From Streptomyces sp. MZ04 (lineage in GTDB: Bacteria > Actinomycetota > Actinomycetes > Streptomycetales > Streptomycetaceae): DNA of 39,733 bases. The stretch spans positions 1 to 39,733 of the forward strand of contig NZ_SRIC01000045.1 in the NCBI RefSeq assembly GCF_004684775.1. The letters are read 5' to 3'. The notes beneath the pieces were generated by a model. It was not told where the DNA came from and ran no database searches. It worked only from the letters and a program-made list of their open reading frames with translations. Both the position numbers and the translations under genes were made by a program. Below, in pieces: positions 21,101 to 28,059 of the stretch (position 1 is the stretch's first letter; each line of letters opens with the position of its first letter).

Positions 21101-21160
21101 TCAGGCTGGTTGGCTGCCGTGTTGGCCGTACATGCTGCCGTTGTAGTACTGCATGTTCAG
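21101..21160. other. Element-chromosome junction (attR region)
   Basis: The chitinase frame matches the family through MYG (codons ending at 21125) and then reads QHGSQPA and stop, foreign to the family. GCTGCCGT occurs twice here (21113, 21134). The crossover core must lie at or just right of 21125; its exact length needs attL, outside the window. Confidence 0.6.
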
Positions 21161-21940
21161 CCACCAGAGGCGGCCGTTGTCCGCGTACTTCTTCACGATG
21201 GGGAGGTAGGCGCCCCAGATGGAGCCGTACGTGACGCTGCCTCCGGTGACGTACGCCGTCTCGGGGGCCATCGTCAGGCCGAAGTTGGAGGGCATCTGCG
21301 CGAGTACGCCGTCGATGATGCGGATCAGGTTGGCCTGCGAGGCGGACAGGTTGGTGATGTTTCCGCTGCCGACCAGGCCGGTCTCGATGTCGATGTCGAT
21401 GCCGTCGAAGTTGTACTTCTTGAGGATGGGCACCACGGTCTCTACGAACCGGTCGGCGACCGTGCTCGAGCTGAGGTCGATGCCGGCCGTCGCGCCGCCG
21501 ATCGACATCAGGATCGTGGCGCCGTCCGCCTTGGCCTGGCACATCTCGGCGGGCGTGGCGACCTTCACGGTCGCGTCCATGCCGTCCTCCCACAGGACGG
21601 TGCCGTCCGAGCGGATGACGGGGAACGCGGCGTTGATGACGTTGTAGCCGTGCTCACTCATGCGGGTGTCGGTGATGGGGGTCCAGCCGAACGGCGGGTG
21701 CACGCCGTTGGCGGCGCCGTCCCAGTTCTCCCAGTAGCCCTGGAGCACCTTTCCGGCGGGCTTCGACTTGACCGCGCAGGTCTCGTCCCGGACGGTACGG
21801 CCGTCCTGCGACGGGCTCGGCGCGGCACCGACGAGCGTCGACACGGCGAGAACCATCGCCAGGCCGACCGCGAACAGCCGGGACGGCGCGCGGAGTGCGG
21901 CCAGGGAAACCTGGGCGAGGTGGGGGGTTCTGGGTGACAC
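21101..21940 (-). pseudogene. GH18 chitinase, 3'-truncated by element integration
   Basis: A 279-residue frame from GTG 21940, preceded by AGGAGG. Residues 1-40 are a signal peptide with a basic start and hydrophobic core (RLFAVGLAMVLAVSTLVGAA). The catalytic domain has YWENWDG near 70, MSIGG at 145-149, and FDGIDIDIE at 178-186, the DxxDxDxE motif with Glu186 as acid. It continues to NMQYYNGSMYG at 262-272, where intact family members carry on with a Cys-rich segment and the last barrel strands including the conserved Trp of a WSxNWD block. Here seven foreign codons and a stop follow. The protein lacks about the last quarter of the (beta/alpha)8 barrel and is probably inactive, although the promoter and operators are intact. 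Host gene and probable attB site. Confidence 0.85.
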
Positions 21941-21992
21941 GCTGACCTCCTGGACTGTGCTGCCTGGAGACGTACGTGGTGCGATGCGCCAC

Positions 21993-22034
21993 ACCGTAAA
22001 GTGGTCCAGACCTGCCGTCAATAGGTCTGGACCA
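21993..22034 (-). promoter_or_regulatory. Chitinase promoter with inverted pair of DasR-like operators
   Basis: TGGTCCAGACCT at 22002-22013 and its exact reverse complement at 22023-22034 match the 12-bp repeat known from Streptomyces chitinase promoters and resemble DasR sites. TTGACG (22021-22016) and TACGGT (21998-21993), separated by 17 bp on the minus strand, form a good -35/-10 pair; the first operator lies in the spacer. Confidence 0.85.
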
Positions 22035-22062
22035 GACTGCCCGAGCAGGAGGCCGACACCTC

Positions 22063-22809
22063 GTGATGAACCTCAACTCCCTTGACCCGCTTGCCATCAC
22101 GGTGACCGAGGCGATCCGCAAGGGCGACGTCTCGGTGCTTCGCACGCTCCTGGCCGACCACCCCGGCCTCGCCTCCGGCACCATCACCACCGAAGGTCCC
22201 GCCGCCGGCGGGCGGAGCCTGCTGCACATCGCGACCGACTGGCCGGGGCACTACCCGCAGGCCCCGGAGGTCATCGCCGCCCTCGCCGCGGCGGGCGCCT
22301 ACCCCGACGCCCGGTTCGTCGGCTCCCACGCCGAGACGCCGCTGCACTGGGCCGCGAGCAACGACGACGTCATCGCCCTCGACGCCCTCATCGCCGCGGG
22401 CGCCGACATCGAGGCGACCGGCGCCGTCATCGGCGGCGGCACCCCGCTCGCCGACGCCCGCGGCTTCGGCCAATGGCGCGCGGCCCGCCGCCTGTTGGAG
22501 CACGGCGCCCGTGCGGACCTCCAGGACGCGGCGACGCTGGGCCTCCTCGACCAGGTCGAGGCGTTCATCGCCGCACCCGAACCGCCCACCGGACCGGCGA
22601 TCACCAGCGCCTTCTGGGGCGCCTGCCACGGCGGCCAACTCGCCACCGCCCGGCGCCTGTTCCAGCAGGGAGCGGATCTCGACTGGATCGGCTACGACGA
22701 CATGACGCCCCTGGACATCGCCCACGCCCAGGACGCCGACGACGTCGTACGGTGGCTGCTCACCCAAGGCGCAAGGCCCCGGGCCGAGTTGGGGAACGTA
22801 CAGCCATAG
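22063..22809 (+). CDS. Ankyrin-repeat protein
   Basis: A 248-residue cytoplasmic protein starting at GTG 22063, ten bases after AGGAGG. It contains at least four ankyrin-like repeats: TEAIRKGDVSVLRTLLADHP (about 14-33), SLLHIATDWPGHYPQAPEVI, ETPLHWAASNDDVIALDALI then AAGADIEATG, and TPLADARGFGQWRAARRLLE then HGARADL; a last one reads MTPLDIAHAQDADDVVRWLL then TQGARP. These repeats mediate protein binding; no catalytic domain is attached. It is divergent from the chitinase, sharing its 122-bp promoter region, so the DasR-like sites could affect it too. A stand-alone chromosomal gene. Confidence 0.85.
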   Translation: MMNLNSLDPLAITVTEAIRKGDVSVLRTLLADHPGLASGTITTEGPAAGGRSLLHIATDWPGHYPQAPEVIAALAAAGAYPDARFVGSHAETPLHWAASNDDVIALDALIAAGADIEATGAVIGGGTPLADARGFGQWRAARRLLEHGARADLQDAATLGLLDQVEAFIAAPEPPTGPAITSAFWGACHGGQLATARRLFQQGADLDWIGYDDMTPLDIAHAQDADDVVRWLLTQGARPRAELGNVQP

Positions 22810-22916
22810 TGACTCAGGCTCCCTCCGCCCGCCTCCGGCCAGGCCCCGCTCCCCGACCTGACCGATGGCGACTGCCGCGACCCGCCCCGCGCGGTGGCAT
22901 CCGGCGCGGCCTCGCC

Positions 22917-23699
22917 TCAGATCGTCTTCACCGTGCCGCCGTCGATGACATGGTCGGCACCCGTGATGTTCCCGGCCACGTCCGAGAGCAAGAAGGTGAT
23001 CAGGGACGCCACTTCCCGCGCTTCGGTGATCCGTCCGGTCGTGATGCCGAACGCGTCGGGGATCTGTTCGAGGAACGCGCCGTGCTCGGCACCGGCCCCG
23101 GCGGCCACCTTGCCGCCGAAGCCCTCGGGGTCCTCCCAGATGGCGGTGCGCACCACGCCGGGCGAGACCGTGTTGACGCGTACGCCCTTCGGGCCGAACT
23201 CCTCGGCCAGGGACTTGCCGAGGGCGGTGAGCGCCGCCTTGGCCGCGCTGTAGGCGACGGGACCGGCCGCGGGGAGCCGGGAGTTGATGGACGAGACGTT
23301 GACGATCGCGCCGCGCCGCTCGATCAGGCTGGGCAGCGCGGCGCGGGTGACGCGGACCGCGCTGAGCAGGTTGAGGTCGAAGATGCCCTGCCACTGCGCG
23401 TCCCCGGTGTCGAGGAAGCCGACCGGCTCCACCATGTCGCCGCCACCGACATTGTTCACCAGCAGGTCGATGCCGCCCAGTTCGGCGAAGGCGGCGTCCA
23501 TGAGGGTGGCCACGCCCTCGGCGGTGCCGAGGTCCGCGGAGACCGCGAAGGCTCCGCTCTCCTTGAGTTCGGGGGTGATGGTGCGGGCGGCGCCCACGAC
23601 GCGTACGCCTTCGCCGATCAGTGCCTCGACGGTGGCCAGGCCGATGCCGCGGCTCGCGCCGGTGACGACGGCGGTCTTGGAGTTCAGGTCGAGCTGCAT
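22917..23699 (-). CDS. Short-chain dehydrogenase/reductase
   Basis: A 260-residue classical SDR. I chose ATG 23699 (MQLDLNSKTAVVTGASRGIG), with GGGGA upstream, over an in-frame ATG 36 codons earlier that would lie in the promoter palindrome. It has the TGASRGIG nucleotide-binding motif at 13-20, NNVG at 82-85, catalytic Ser137 in NVSSINS, Tyr150 and Lys154 in YSAAK, and SPGVVRT after the active site. NAD(P)-dependent oxidation or reduction of a small carbonyl or alcohol substrate is expected; the substrate is unknown. A TetR regulator lies upstream in the same direction, and an operator-like motif shared with that gene lies 30 bases before the start. Confidence 0.85.
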   Translation of the reverse strand: MQLDLNSKTAVVTGASRGIGLATVEALIGEGVRVVGAARTITPELKESGAFAVSADLGTAEGVATLMDAAFAELGGIDLLVNNVGGGDMVEPVGFLDTGDAQWQGIFDLNLLSAVRVTRAALPSLIERRGAIVNVSSINSRLPAAGPVAYSAAKAALTALGKSLAEEFGPKGVRVNTVSPGVVRTAIWEDPEGFGGKVAAGAGAEHGAFLEQIPDAFGITTGRITEAREVASLITFLLSDVAGNITGADHVIDGGTVKTI

Positions 23700-23728
23700 G
23701 TTTTCCCCGGTCCTTGGGTGGAGTTCGG

Positions 23729-23744
23729 ACAGTTCTTGAACTGT
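23729..23744. promoter_or_regulatory. Palindromic operator upstream of the SDR gene
   Basis: ACAGTTC-TT-GAACTGT, a perfect 7-bp inverted repeat with a 2-bp centre. Its ACAGTTCTTGA matches ten of eleven bases of the half-site ACCGTTCTTGA in the large palindrome before the TetR gene, suggesting one regulator serves both. Confidence 0.65.
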
Positions 23745-23831
23745 AAGTACAAAATAACGGCAGAGAGATGAAGCGCGTCGGACACTGATGCTTGATACGT
23801 CAGGCACCGACTCCAGACGAGGGCCAGAACG

Positions 23832-24410
23832 TCAGAGCGCGTCGACCGTCGCGTCGATCACCCTGGAGAGGCGGTCCGGCCCTTCGGCGACGCGGGCCAT
23901 GAGCCGCAGGCCGACGATCGTCGTCAGGAGCAGACTCCCGACGCCCCGGGCGTCGCGAGCGGGATCGATCTCCCCCGCCCGCTGCCCCTTTTCGACCAGC
24001 ACCTGGAACGCCTCTTCGGTGCGGTCGAACATCCGCCGCACCAGTTCGGTCGCCACCTCGTCCACCCCCGCCAGCTCCGCCGCGGTGTTCACCGCCATAC
24101 AGCCACGGCGATCCGGGTCGGCGAGGTCCATGTCGACGAGGAGCCAGAGCGCCGCGCGCAGCCGTTCCTTGACGGGCCCCGACTCCTCGAGCATCTCGAT
24201 GAGGGCCAGCGCCTGGCTGTCGCGGTAGCGGCGCAGCGCCCGCTCGAACAGGGCGTGCTTGCTGCCGAAGGTGTTGTAGAGACTGCCCTTGCCGATGCCG
24301 AGCGCGTCGACGAGGTCCTGTGGCGTGGTGGCGGCGTACCCCTTGCGCCAGAACACGTCCATGGCCTGCTCGACGGCGGCGTCCGGATCGAACTGCTTCG
24401 GCCTTCCCAT
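23832..24410 (-). CDS. TetR/AcrR-family transcriptional regulator
   Basis: A 192-residue protein. I chose ATG 24410 (MGRPKQFDPDAAVEQAMDVF), the usual N-terminus of this class, instead of an in-frame ATG ten codons upstream that falls in the palindrome. The N-terminal HTH (residues about 8-55) ends with GIGKGSLYNTFGSKHALFER, the recognition helix and following Tyr-Asn-Thr-Phe block. The C-terminal domain (DPDRRGCMAVNTAAELAGVD, then RMFDRTEEAFQVLVEKGQRA) resembles the YxaF/LmrA-like subgroup, which often controls oxidoreductase genes. A 38-bp palindrome lies 10 bases before the start, consistent with autoregulation, and the SDR gene downstream carries a related site. Confidence 0.85.
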   Translation of the reverse strand: MGRPKQFDPDAAVEQAMDVFWRKGYAATTPQDLVDALGIGKGSLYNTFGSKHALFERALRRYRDSQALALIEMLEESGPVKERLRAALWLLVDMDLADPDRRGCMAVNTAAELAGVDEVATELVRRMFDRTEEAFQVLVEKGQRAGEIDPARDARGVGSLLLTTIVGLRLMARVAEGPDRLSRVIDATVDAL

Positions 24411-24420
24411 GATCAGGACT

Positions 24421-24458
24421 GTAGACCGTTCTTGACCCAAAGGTCAAGAACGGTCTAC
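24421..24458. promoter_or_regulatory. 38-bp palindrome upstream of the TetR gene (17-bp arms)
   Basis: GTAGACCGTTCTTGACC and its perfect reverse complement are separated by CAAA. It is very probably the TetR autoregulatory operator. Lying 31 bp after the DEAD-box helicase stop on the same strand, the transcribed hairpin could also help terminate that gene. Confidence 0.8.
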
Positions 24459-24489
24459 GTCATGAACGGTACGGGCCGAGCGTCAGGCG

Positions 24490-25995
24490 TCAGGCGCTGC
24501 GACGCACCCGCGCCGCCTTGCGGGCCTCGGCCAGTTCACGGGACTCGGCGGTCCGCCGGGAGCCACCTGTGGCCCGCCCCGGACGGGTACCCATCCCGCG
24601 GAAGGGTGCGCCGCCCCGCTTGGGCCGCTCGGCGGTGGGCGCGGCGCCGCTGATGGGGACGCCGGAGGGCGCCTTCGCACCGGTGATACGGCTCAACTCC
24701 GCCTCGCCGGAGCGGACTTGAGTGATCTGCGGCCGGATTCCGGCGGCAGCCATCAGGCGGCTCATGTCGCGCTTCTGGTTGGGCAGGACGAGGGTCACCA
24801 CGCTGCCGGACTCGCCGGCGCGGGCGGTGCGGCCGCCGCGGTGCAGATAGTCCTTGTGGTCGCTGGGCGGGTCGACGTTGACCACCAGGTCGAGGTTGTC
24901 CACGTGGATGCCGCGGGCCGCGACGTTCGTCGCCACCAGGACCGTCACATCACCGGTCTTGAACTGGGCGAGCGTGCGGGTGCGCTGCGGCTGCGACTTG
25001 CCGCCGTGCAGCGCGGCCGCGCGTACGCCGCTGCCCAGCAGATGCCGGGTGAACTGGTCGACGGCGTGCTTGGTGTCCAGGAACATGATCACGCGGCCGT
25101 CGCGGGCGGCGATCTCGGTGGCGGCGGCGGTCTTGTCGGCGCCGTGCACGTGCAGCTCGTGGTGGCGCATCGTGGTGACCGCGCCCGCCGAGGGGTCGAC
25201 GGAGTGGACGACCGGGTCCTGGAGGTAGCGGCGCACCAGGAGGTCGACGTTGCGGTCGAGGGTGGCCGAGAACAGCATGCGCTGACCGTTGGGCCGCACC
25301 TGGTCGAGCAGCTCGGTGACCTGGGGCATGAAGCCCATGTCGGCCATCTGGTCGGCCTCGTCGAGGACGGTGATGGCCACCCGGTCGAGGCGGCAGTCCC
25401 GGCGCTCGATGAGGTCCTTGAGGCGGCCCGGCGTCGCGACGAGCACCTCGGCACCACTGCGCAGCGCACCGGCCTGCCTGCCGATCGACATGCCGCCGAC
25501 CACGGTGGCGATACGCAGCTTCAGCGCCCTCGCGTACGGGGTGAGCGCCTCGGTGACCTGCTGGGCGAGCTCGCGCGTCGGCACGAGGACCAGGGCCAGC
25601 GGCTGCTTCGAGTCGGCGCGCTGTCCGGCGGTACGGGCGAGGAGCGGGAGGCCGAAGGCGAGGGTCTTGCCGGATCCGGTGCGGCCACGGCCCAGTACGT
25701 CGCGGCCCGCGAGCGCGTTCGGCAGCGTGGCGGCCTGGATCGGGAACGGCTCCGTCACGCCGAGGCCGGTCAGCGTCTTCAGGAGAATTTCCGGCATGTC
25801 GAGCTCGCCGAAGGCCTCCACCGCGGGCAGGCCGGGGGTGACGGTGACGGGGAGCGCGAACTCGCCCTGCGGTGCGGCGGGGCGACGGCTCTGCCCGCCG
25901 GGACGGCCGCCGTTACCGCGGGAACGCTGGGCGGCGAAACCGCGGGGATTGGACTTGCCGGAATAGCGATCGTTCGTACGACCTGAACGGTTCAC
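24490..25995 (-). CDS. DEAD-box ATP-dependent RNA helicase
   Basis: A 501-residue protein. GTG 25995 has GAGGAAGG six bases upstream, so I prefer it to an in-frame ATG eight codons earlier. Order of motifs: F-Q motif region (AFGELDMPEILLKTLTGLGV, then FPIQ) at 61-86, Walker A GRGRTGSGKT at 102-111, PTRELA near 139-144, DEAD at 212-215, SAT at 243-245, then helicase C-domain motifs LVATNVAARG and HRGGRTARAG. It has an Arg/Gly-rich N-terminal extension and a basic tail. It remodels structured mRNA or rRNA. It lies next to a cold-shock protein gene in the same orientation, a combination that fits low-temperature RNA handling. Confidence 0.93.
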   Translation of the reverse strand: MNRSGRTNDRYSGKSNPRGFAAQRSRGNGGRPGGQSRRPAAPQGEFALPVTVTPGLPAVEAFGELDMPEILLKTLTGLGVTEPFPIQAATLPNALAGRDVLGRGRTGSGKTLAFGLPLLARTAGQRADSKQPLALVLVPTRELAQQVTEALTPYARALKLRIATVVGGMSIGRQAGALRSGAEVLVATPGRLKDLIERRDCRLDRVAITVLDEADQMADMGFMPQVTELLDQVRPNGQRMLFSATLDRNVDLLVRRYLQDPVVHSVDPSAGAVTTMRHHELHVHGADKTAAATEIAARDGRVIMFLDTKHAVDQFTRHLLGSGVRAAALHGGKSQPQRTRTLAQFKTGDVTVLVATNVAARGIHVDNLDLVVNVDPPSDHKDYLHRGGRTARAGESGSVVTLVLPNQKRDMSRLMAAAGIRPQITQVRSGEAELSRITGAKAPSGVPISGAAPTAERPKRGGAPFRGMGTRPGRATGGSRRTAESRELAEARKAARVRRSA

Positions 25996-26112
25996 GGAGA
26001 ACCTTCCTCGATATGGCACGCATCGAGGAATTCTCGGCGAAAACCAGCCGAACGAATTGCAAGCACGAGCCGAACAAAAGAAAAACTCAAAAACTCTGTA
26101 AACAGCAACGAG
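25996..26112 (-). promoter_or_regulatory. A-rich leader of the DEAD-box helicase gene
   Basis: This 117-bp gap is much richer in A/T than its surroundings. It holds a 7-bp hairpin (CCTCGAT / ATCGAGG, 26006-26028) just before the ribosome-binding site. It may be the leader of a cold-induced mRNA; no clear promoter boxes were fixed. Confidence 0.35.
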
Positions 26113-26144
26113 CTGGTGCCCGCACCGTGAGGTGCGGGCACCAG
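26113..26144 (-). terminator. Strong terminator after the cold-shock gene
   Basis: Perfect 14-bp stem CTGGTGCCCGCACC / GGTGCGGGCACCAG with a GTGA loop, 22 bases past the cold-shock stop on the minus strand. It separates the cold-shock and helicase genes. Confidence 0.8.
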
Positions 26145-26165
26145 CCTCGTGTCAACGCGTCAGCG

Positions 26166-26369
26166 TCAGGCGGGGACGATGTTCTCCGCCTGCGGGCCCT
26201 TCTGGCCCTGCGTGACGTCGAAGGTCACCTTCTGACCTTCCTGGAGCTCACGGAAGCCCTGGGTGGCGATGTTCGAGTAGTGGGCGAAGACGTCCGGGCC
26301 GCCACCCTCCTGCTCGATGAAGCCGAAGCCCTTTTCCGAGTTGAACCACTTCACGGTGCCGTTAGCCAT
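26166..26369 (-). CDS. Cold-shock domain protein (CspA family)
   Basis: A 67-residue cold-shock protein. ATG 26369 follows GAAGGAGAT at a good distance. The RNP1 motif KGFGFI (about 14-19) and RNP2 motif VFAHYSNI (about 27-34) are present in [20 protein letters not shown], with the closing AENIVPA. It binds single-stranded nucleic acid and melts RNA structure in the cytoplasm. High-GC actinobacteria have several such genes; this one has a long leader with a stable hairpin at 26470-26504. Next to the DEAD-box helicase, it probably acts in the same RNA-remodelling response. Confidence 0.95.
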   Translation of the reverse strand: MANGTVKWFNSEKGFGFIEQEGGGPDVFAHYSNIATQGFRELQEGQKVTFDVTQGQKGPQAENIVPA

Positions 26370-26469
26370 ACTAAAATCTCCTTCGGGGCAAAGCCCGGAG
26401 TCCACACTGTGCGAACCCCGGCGTCGCCACGTTGATTGCCCCGTCCGGAAAACTGCACCGGAAATACAA

Positions 26470-26504
26470 AAGTGCCCGGCGGATCAGATCCGCTTAAGGC
26501 ACTT
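26470..26504 (-). promoter_or_regulatory. Two-tier hairpin in the cold-shock mRNA leader
   Basis: Outer arms AAGTGCC / GGCACTT enclose an inner stem GCGGA / TCCGC. It lies about 100 bases before the cold-shock ATG on its transcript. Possible temperature-responsive or attenuating leader structure; function inferred. Confidence 0.45.
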
Positions 26505-26656
26505 GAAGTCTTATGGGAACCACAACTGCAACTTCGATGAACAGTAGCACGGTATGAGCTTCCCGGCACGGTCAGGCTCTAAATATTTCTCCCACGAGAA
26601 CGAGGAATGCGGCGAGAACCGCCCTGGCGGAGCGGTCACACACGCCACGGAGGGCC

Positions 26657-26692
26657 CGGCGGCGTGACCGGCGGCATGACCGGCGGCGTGAC
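26657..26692. repeat. Three 12-bp tandem repeats (CGGCGGCRTGAC)
   Basis: Units at 26657, 26669 and 26681, identical except one G/A change in the middle copy. They lie in non-coding DNA. No function proposed. Confidence 0.7.
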
Positions 26693-26903
26693 CGGCTCGC
26701 CCGGCGACGCCACCCGCCGCGTCGAGCCGGCACCCGCCCCCCGCGTCCACTAGGTCCGGCATATCCAGAACAGTTCAACTCTGAAACACATGATGCCATT
26801 GTCATCTCGTTATCACTTGAGTCCTTGACGCCAGCAGGGCCGCCGGGTTGGCTTTCAGCCACCTCGGACTGCAAGGAAGCGGTCAGGTCTAGGAAGTGGA
26901 CGA

Positions 26904-28022
26904 ATGAAATCCCGTAGACGTGAAGCCACCGTCGTCGTGACCGTGGGCGTGCTGGCCCTCTCGCTCGCCGCATGTGGCGGCCTGTTCGACAGCGACGACG
27001 GAACCAAGGACGACAGGAAGGGCGACGACGTCACCATCGGCCTGCTGCTGCCCGAATCAGAGACGGCACGCTACGAGAAGTTCGACCACCCGATCATCGA
27101 GAAGCAGGTCAAGAAGCTGACCAACGGCAAGGGCAAGCTCGTCTACGCCAACGCCGACCAGGATGCCGCCAAGCAGAGCGGCCAGCTCGAGAAGATGGTC
27201 GCCGACAAGGTCGACGTGGTGCTGGTCAGCGCGGTGGACGCGAAGAAGATCGCCCCGGCCGTCGAGAAGGCGAAGGACGCGGACATCCCCGTGATCGCCT
27301 ACGACCGGCTCGCCGAGGGGCCCGTCTCCGGCTACGTGGCCTTCGACAACGAACTGGTGGGCCAGGTCCAGGGCCAGGGGCTCATCAAGGCGCTCGGGAA
27401 CGGCGCCCGCAAGAGCAGCAAGATCGTCATGATCAACGGTTCGCCGACCGACCCGAACGCCGCCGTCTTCAAGGACGGCGCGCTCTCCCAGCTCGACAAC
27501 CGCGTGGACATCGCCAAGTCGTACGACACCGAGGGCTGGAAGCCGGAGACGGCACGCGCCCATATGACCGACGCGATCACCGCGCTCGGCAAGGAGAACA
27601 TCGCGGGCGTCTACTCCGCCAACGACGGCATGGCGGGCGGCATCATCAAAGCCCTGAAGGCATCGGGCCTCACCGAGCTGCCCCCGGTCACCGGCCAGGA
27701 CGCGGAGCTGCCGGCCGTGCAGCGCGTCGTCGCGGGCGAGCAGTACATGAGCGTCTACAAGTCGTACCCCGAGGAGGCCGTGGGCGCCGCGCAGATGGCG
27801 GTCAGGATCGCCCAGGGCCGCATGGTCGAGTTCGACGCCCTGGCCGGCGACAGGTCCGACAACGCCACCACGAAGGACATCCCGTCCCTCCTGGTGTCGG
27901 TCCGCCCGCTGACCCAGGACACCATCAAGTCCACGGTCATCGCGGACGGCATCTACAAGACGTCGGAGATCTGCACGCCCGCCTACAAGGCGGCCTGCGC
28001 GGCGATCGGCCTCAAGGGCTAG
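26904..28022 (+). CDS. Sugar ABC transporter substrate-binding lipoprotein (XylF/RbsB-like)
   Basis: A 372-residue exported protein. ATG 26904 has AGGAAG upstream. Residues 1-24 form a lipoprotein signal with basic start MKSRRR and lipobox LAAC (Cys24 lipidated). The mature part is a type I periplasmic-binding domain: VTIGLLLPESETARYEKF, then KVDVVLVSAVDAKKI, then VIAYDRLAEGPVSGYVAFDN, then GVYSANDGMAGGIIKAL, then PVTGQDAELPAVQRVVAGEQ. The YDRL, FDN and GQDAE blocks are those of D-xylose-binding XylF. It binds a sugar outside the membrane for an ABC importer. No permease or ATPase gene is adjacent, so the partner is elsewhere or the protein is an orphan sensor. Confidence 0.9.
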   Translation: MKSRRREATVVVTVGVLALSLAACGGLFDSDDGTKDDRKGDDVTIGLLLPESETARYEKFDHPIIEKQVKKLTNGKGKLVYANADQDAAKQSGQLEKMVADKVDVVLVSAVDAKKIAPAVEKAKDADIPVIAYDRLAEGPVSGYVAFDNELVGQVQGQGLIKALGNGARKSSKIVMINGSPTDPNAAVFKDGALSQLDNRVDIAKSYDTEGWKPETARAHMTDAITALGKENIAGVYSANDGMAGGIIKALKASGLTELPPVTGQDAELPAVQRVVAGEQYMSVYKSYPEEAVGAAQMAVRIAQGRMVEFDALAGDRSDNATTKDIPSLLVSVRPLTQDTIKSTVIADGIYKTSEICTPAYKAACAAIGLKG

Positions 28023-28030
28023 CCACGGCT

Positions 28031-28058
28031 GCGGCCGGGAGTCATGGCTCCCGGCCGC
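28031..28058. terminator. Bidirectional hairpin terminator between convergent genes
   Basis: Perfect 11-bp stem GCGGCCGGGAG / CTCCCGGCCGC with a 6-nt loop, exactly between the binding-protein stop and the XdhC-family stop. Confidence 0.8.
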
Positions 28059-28059
28059 G

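Larger units (their letters stand above)
26370..26903. other. 534-bp gene-free region between the cold-shock and sugar-binding genes
   Basis: It contains the minus-strand cold-shock leader (26370 to about 26560, with a two-tier hairpin at 26470-26504), a 3 x 12-bp repeat at 26657-26692, and the plus-strand promoter region of the binding protein. Short frames here are not convincing genes. Confidence 0.6.

Noticed and set aside
19548..21593. A 681-codon minus-strand frame across the integrase and junction
   Set aside because: It is antisense to the integrase and out of frame with the chitinase; Arg/Val-rich translation typical of a shadow.
22887..22909. CCGCGC / GCGCGG hairpin between the ankyrin and SDR genes
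   Set aside because: A 6-bp GC stem with a long loop is expected by chance in such GC-rich DNA; not called a terminator.
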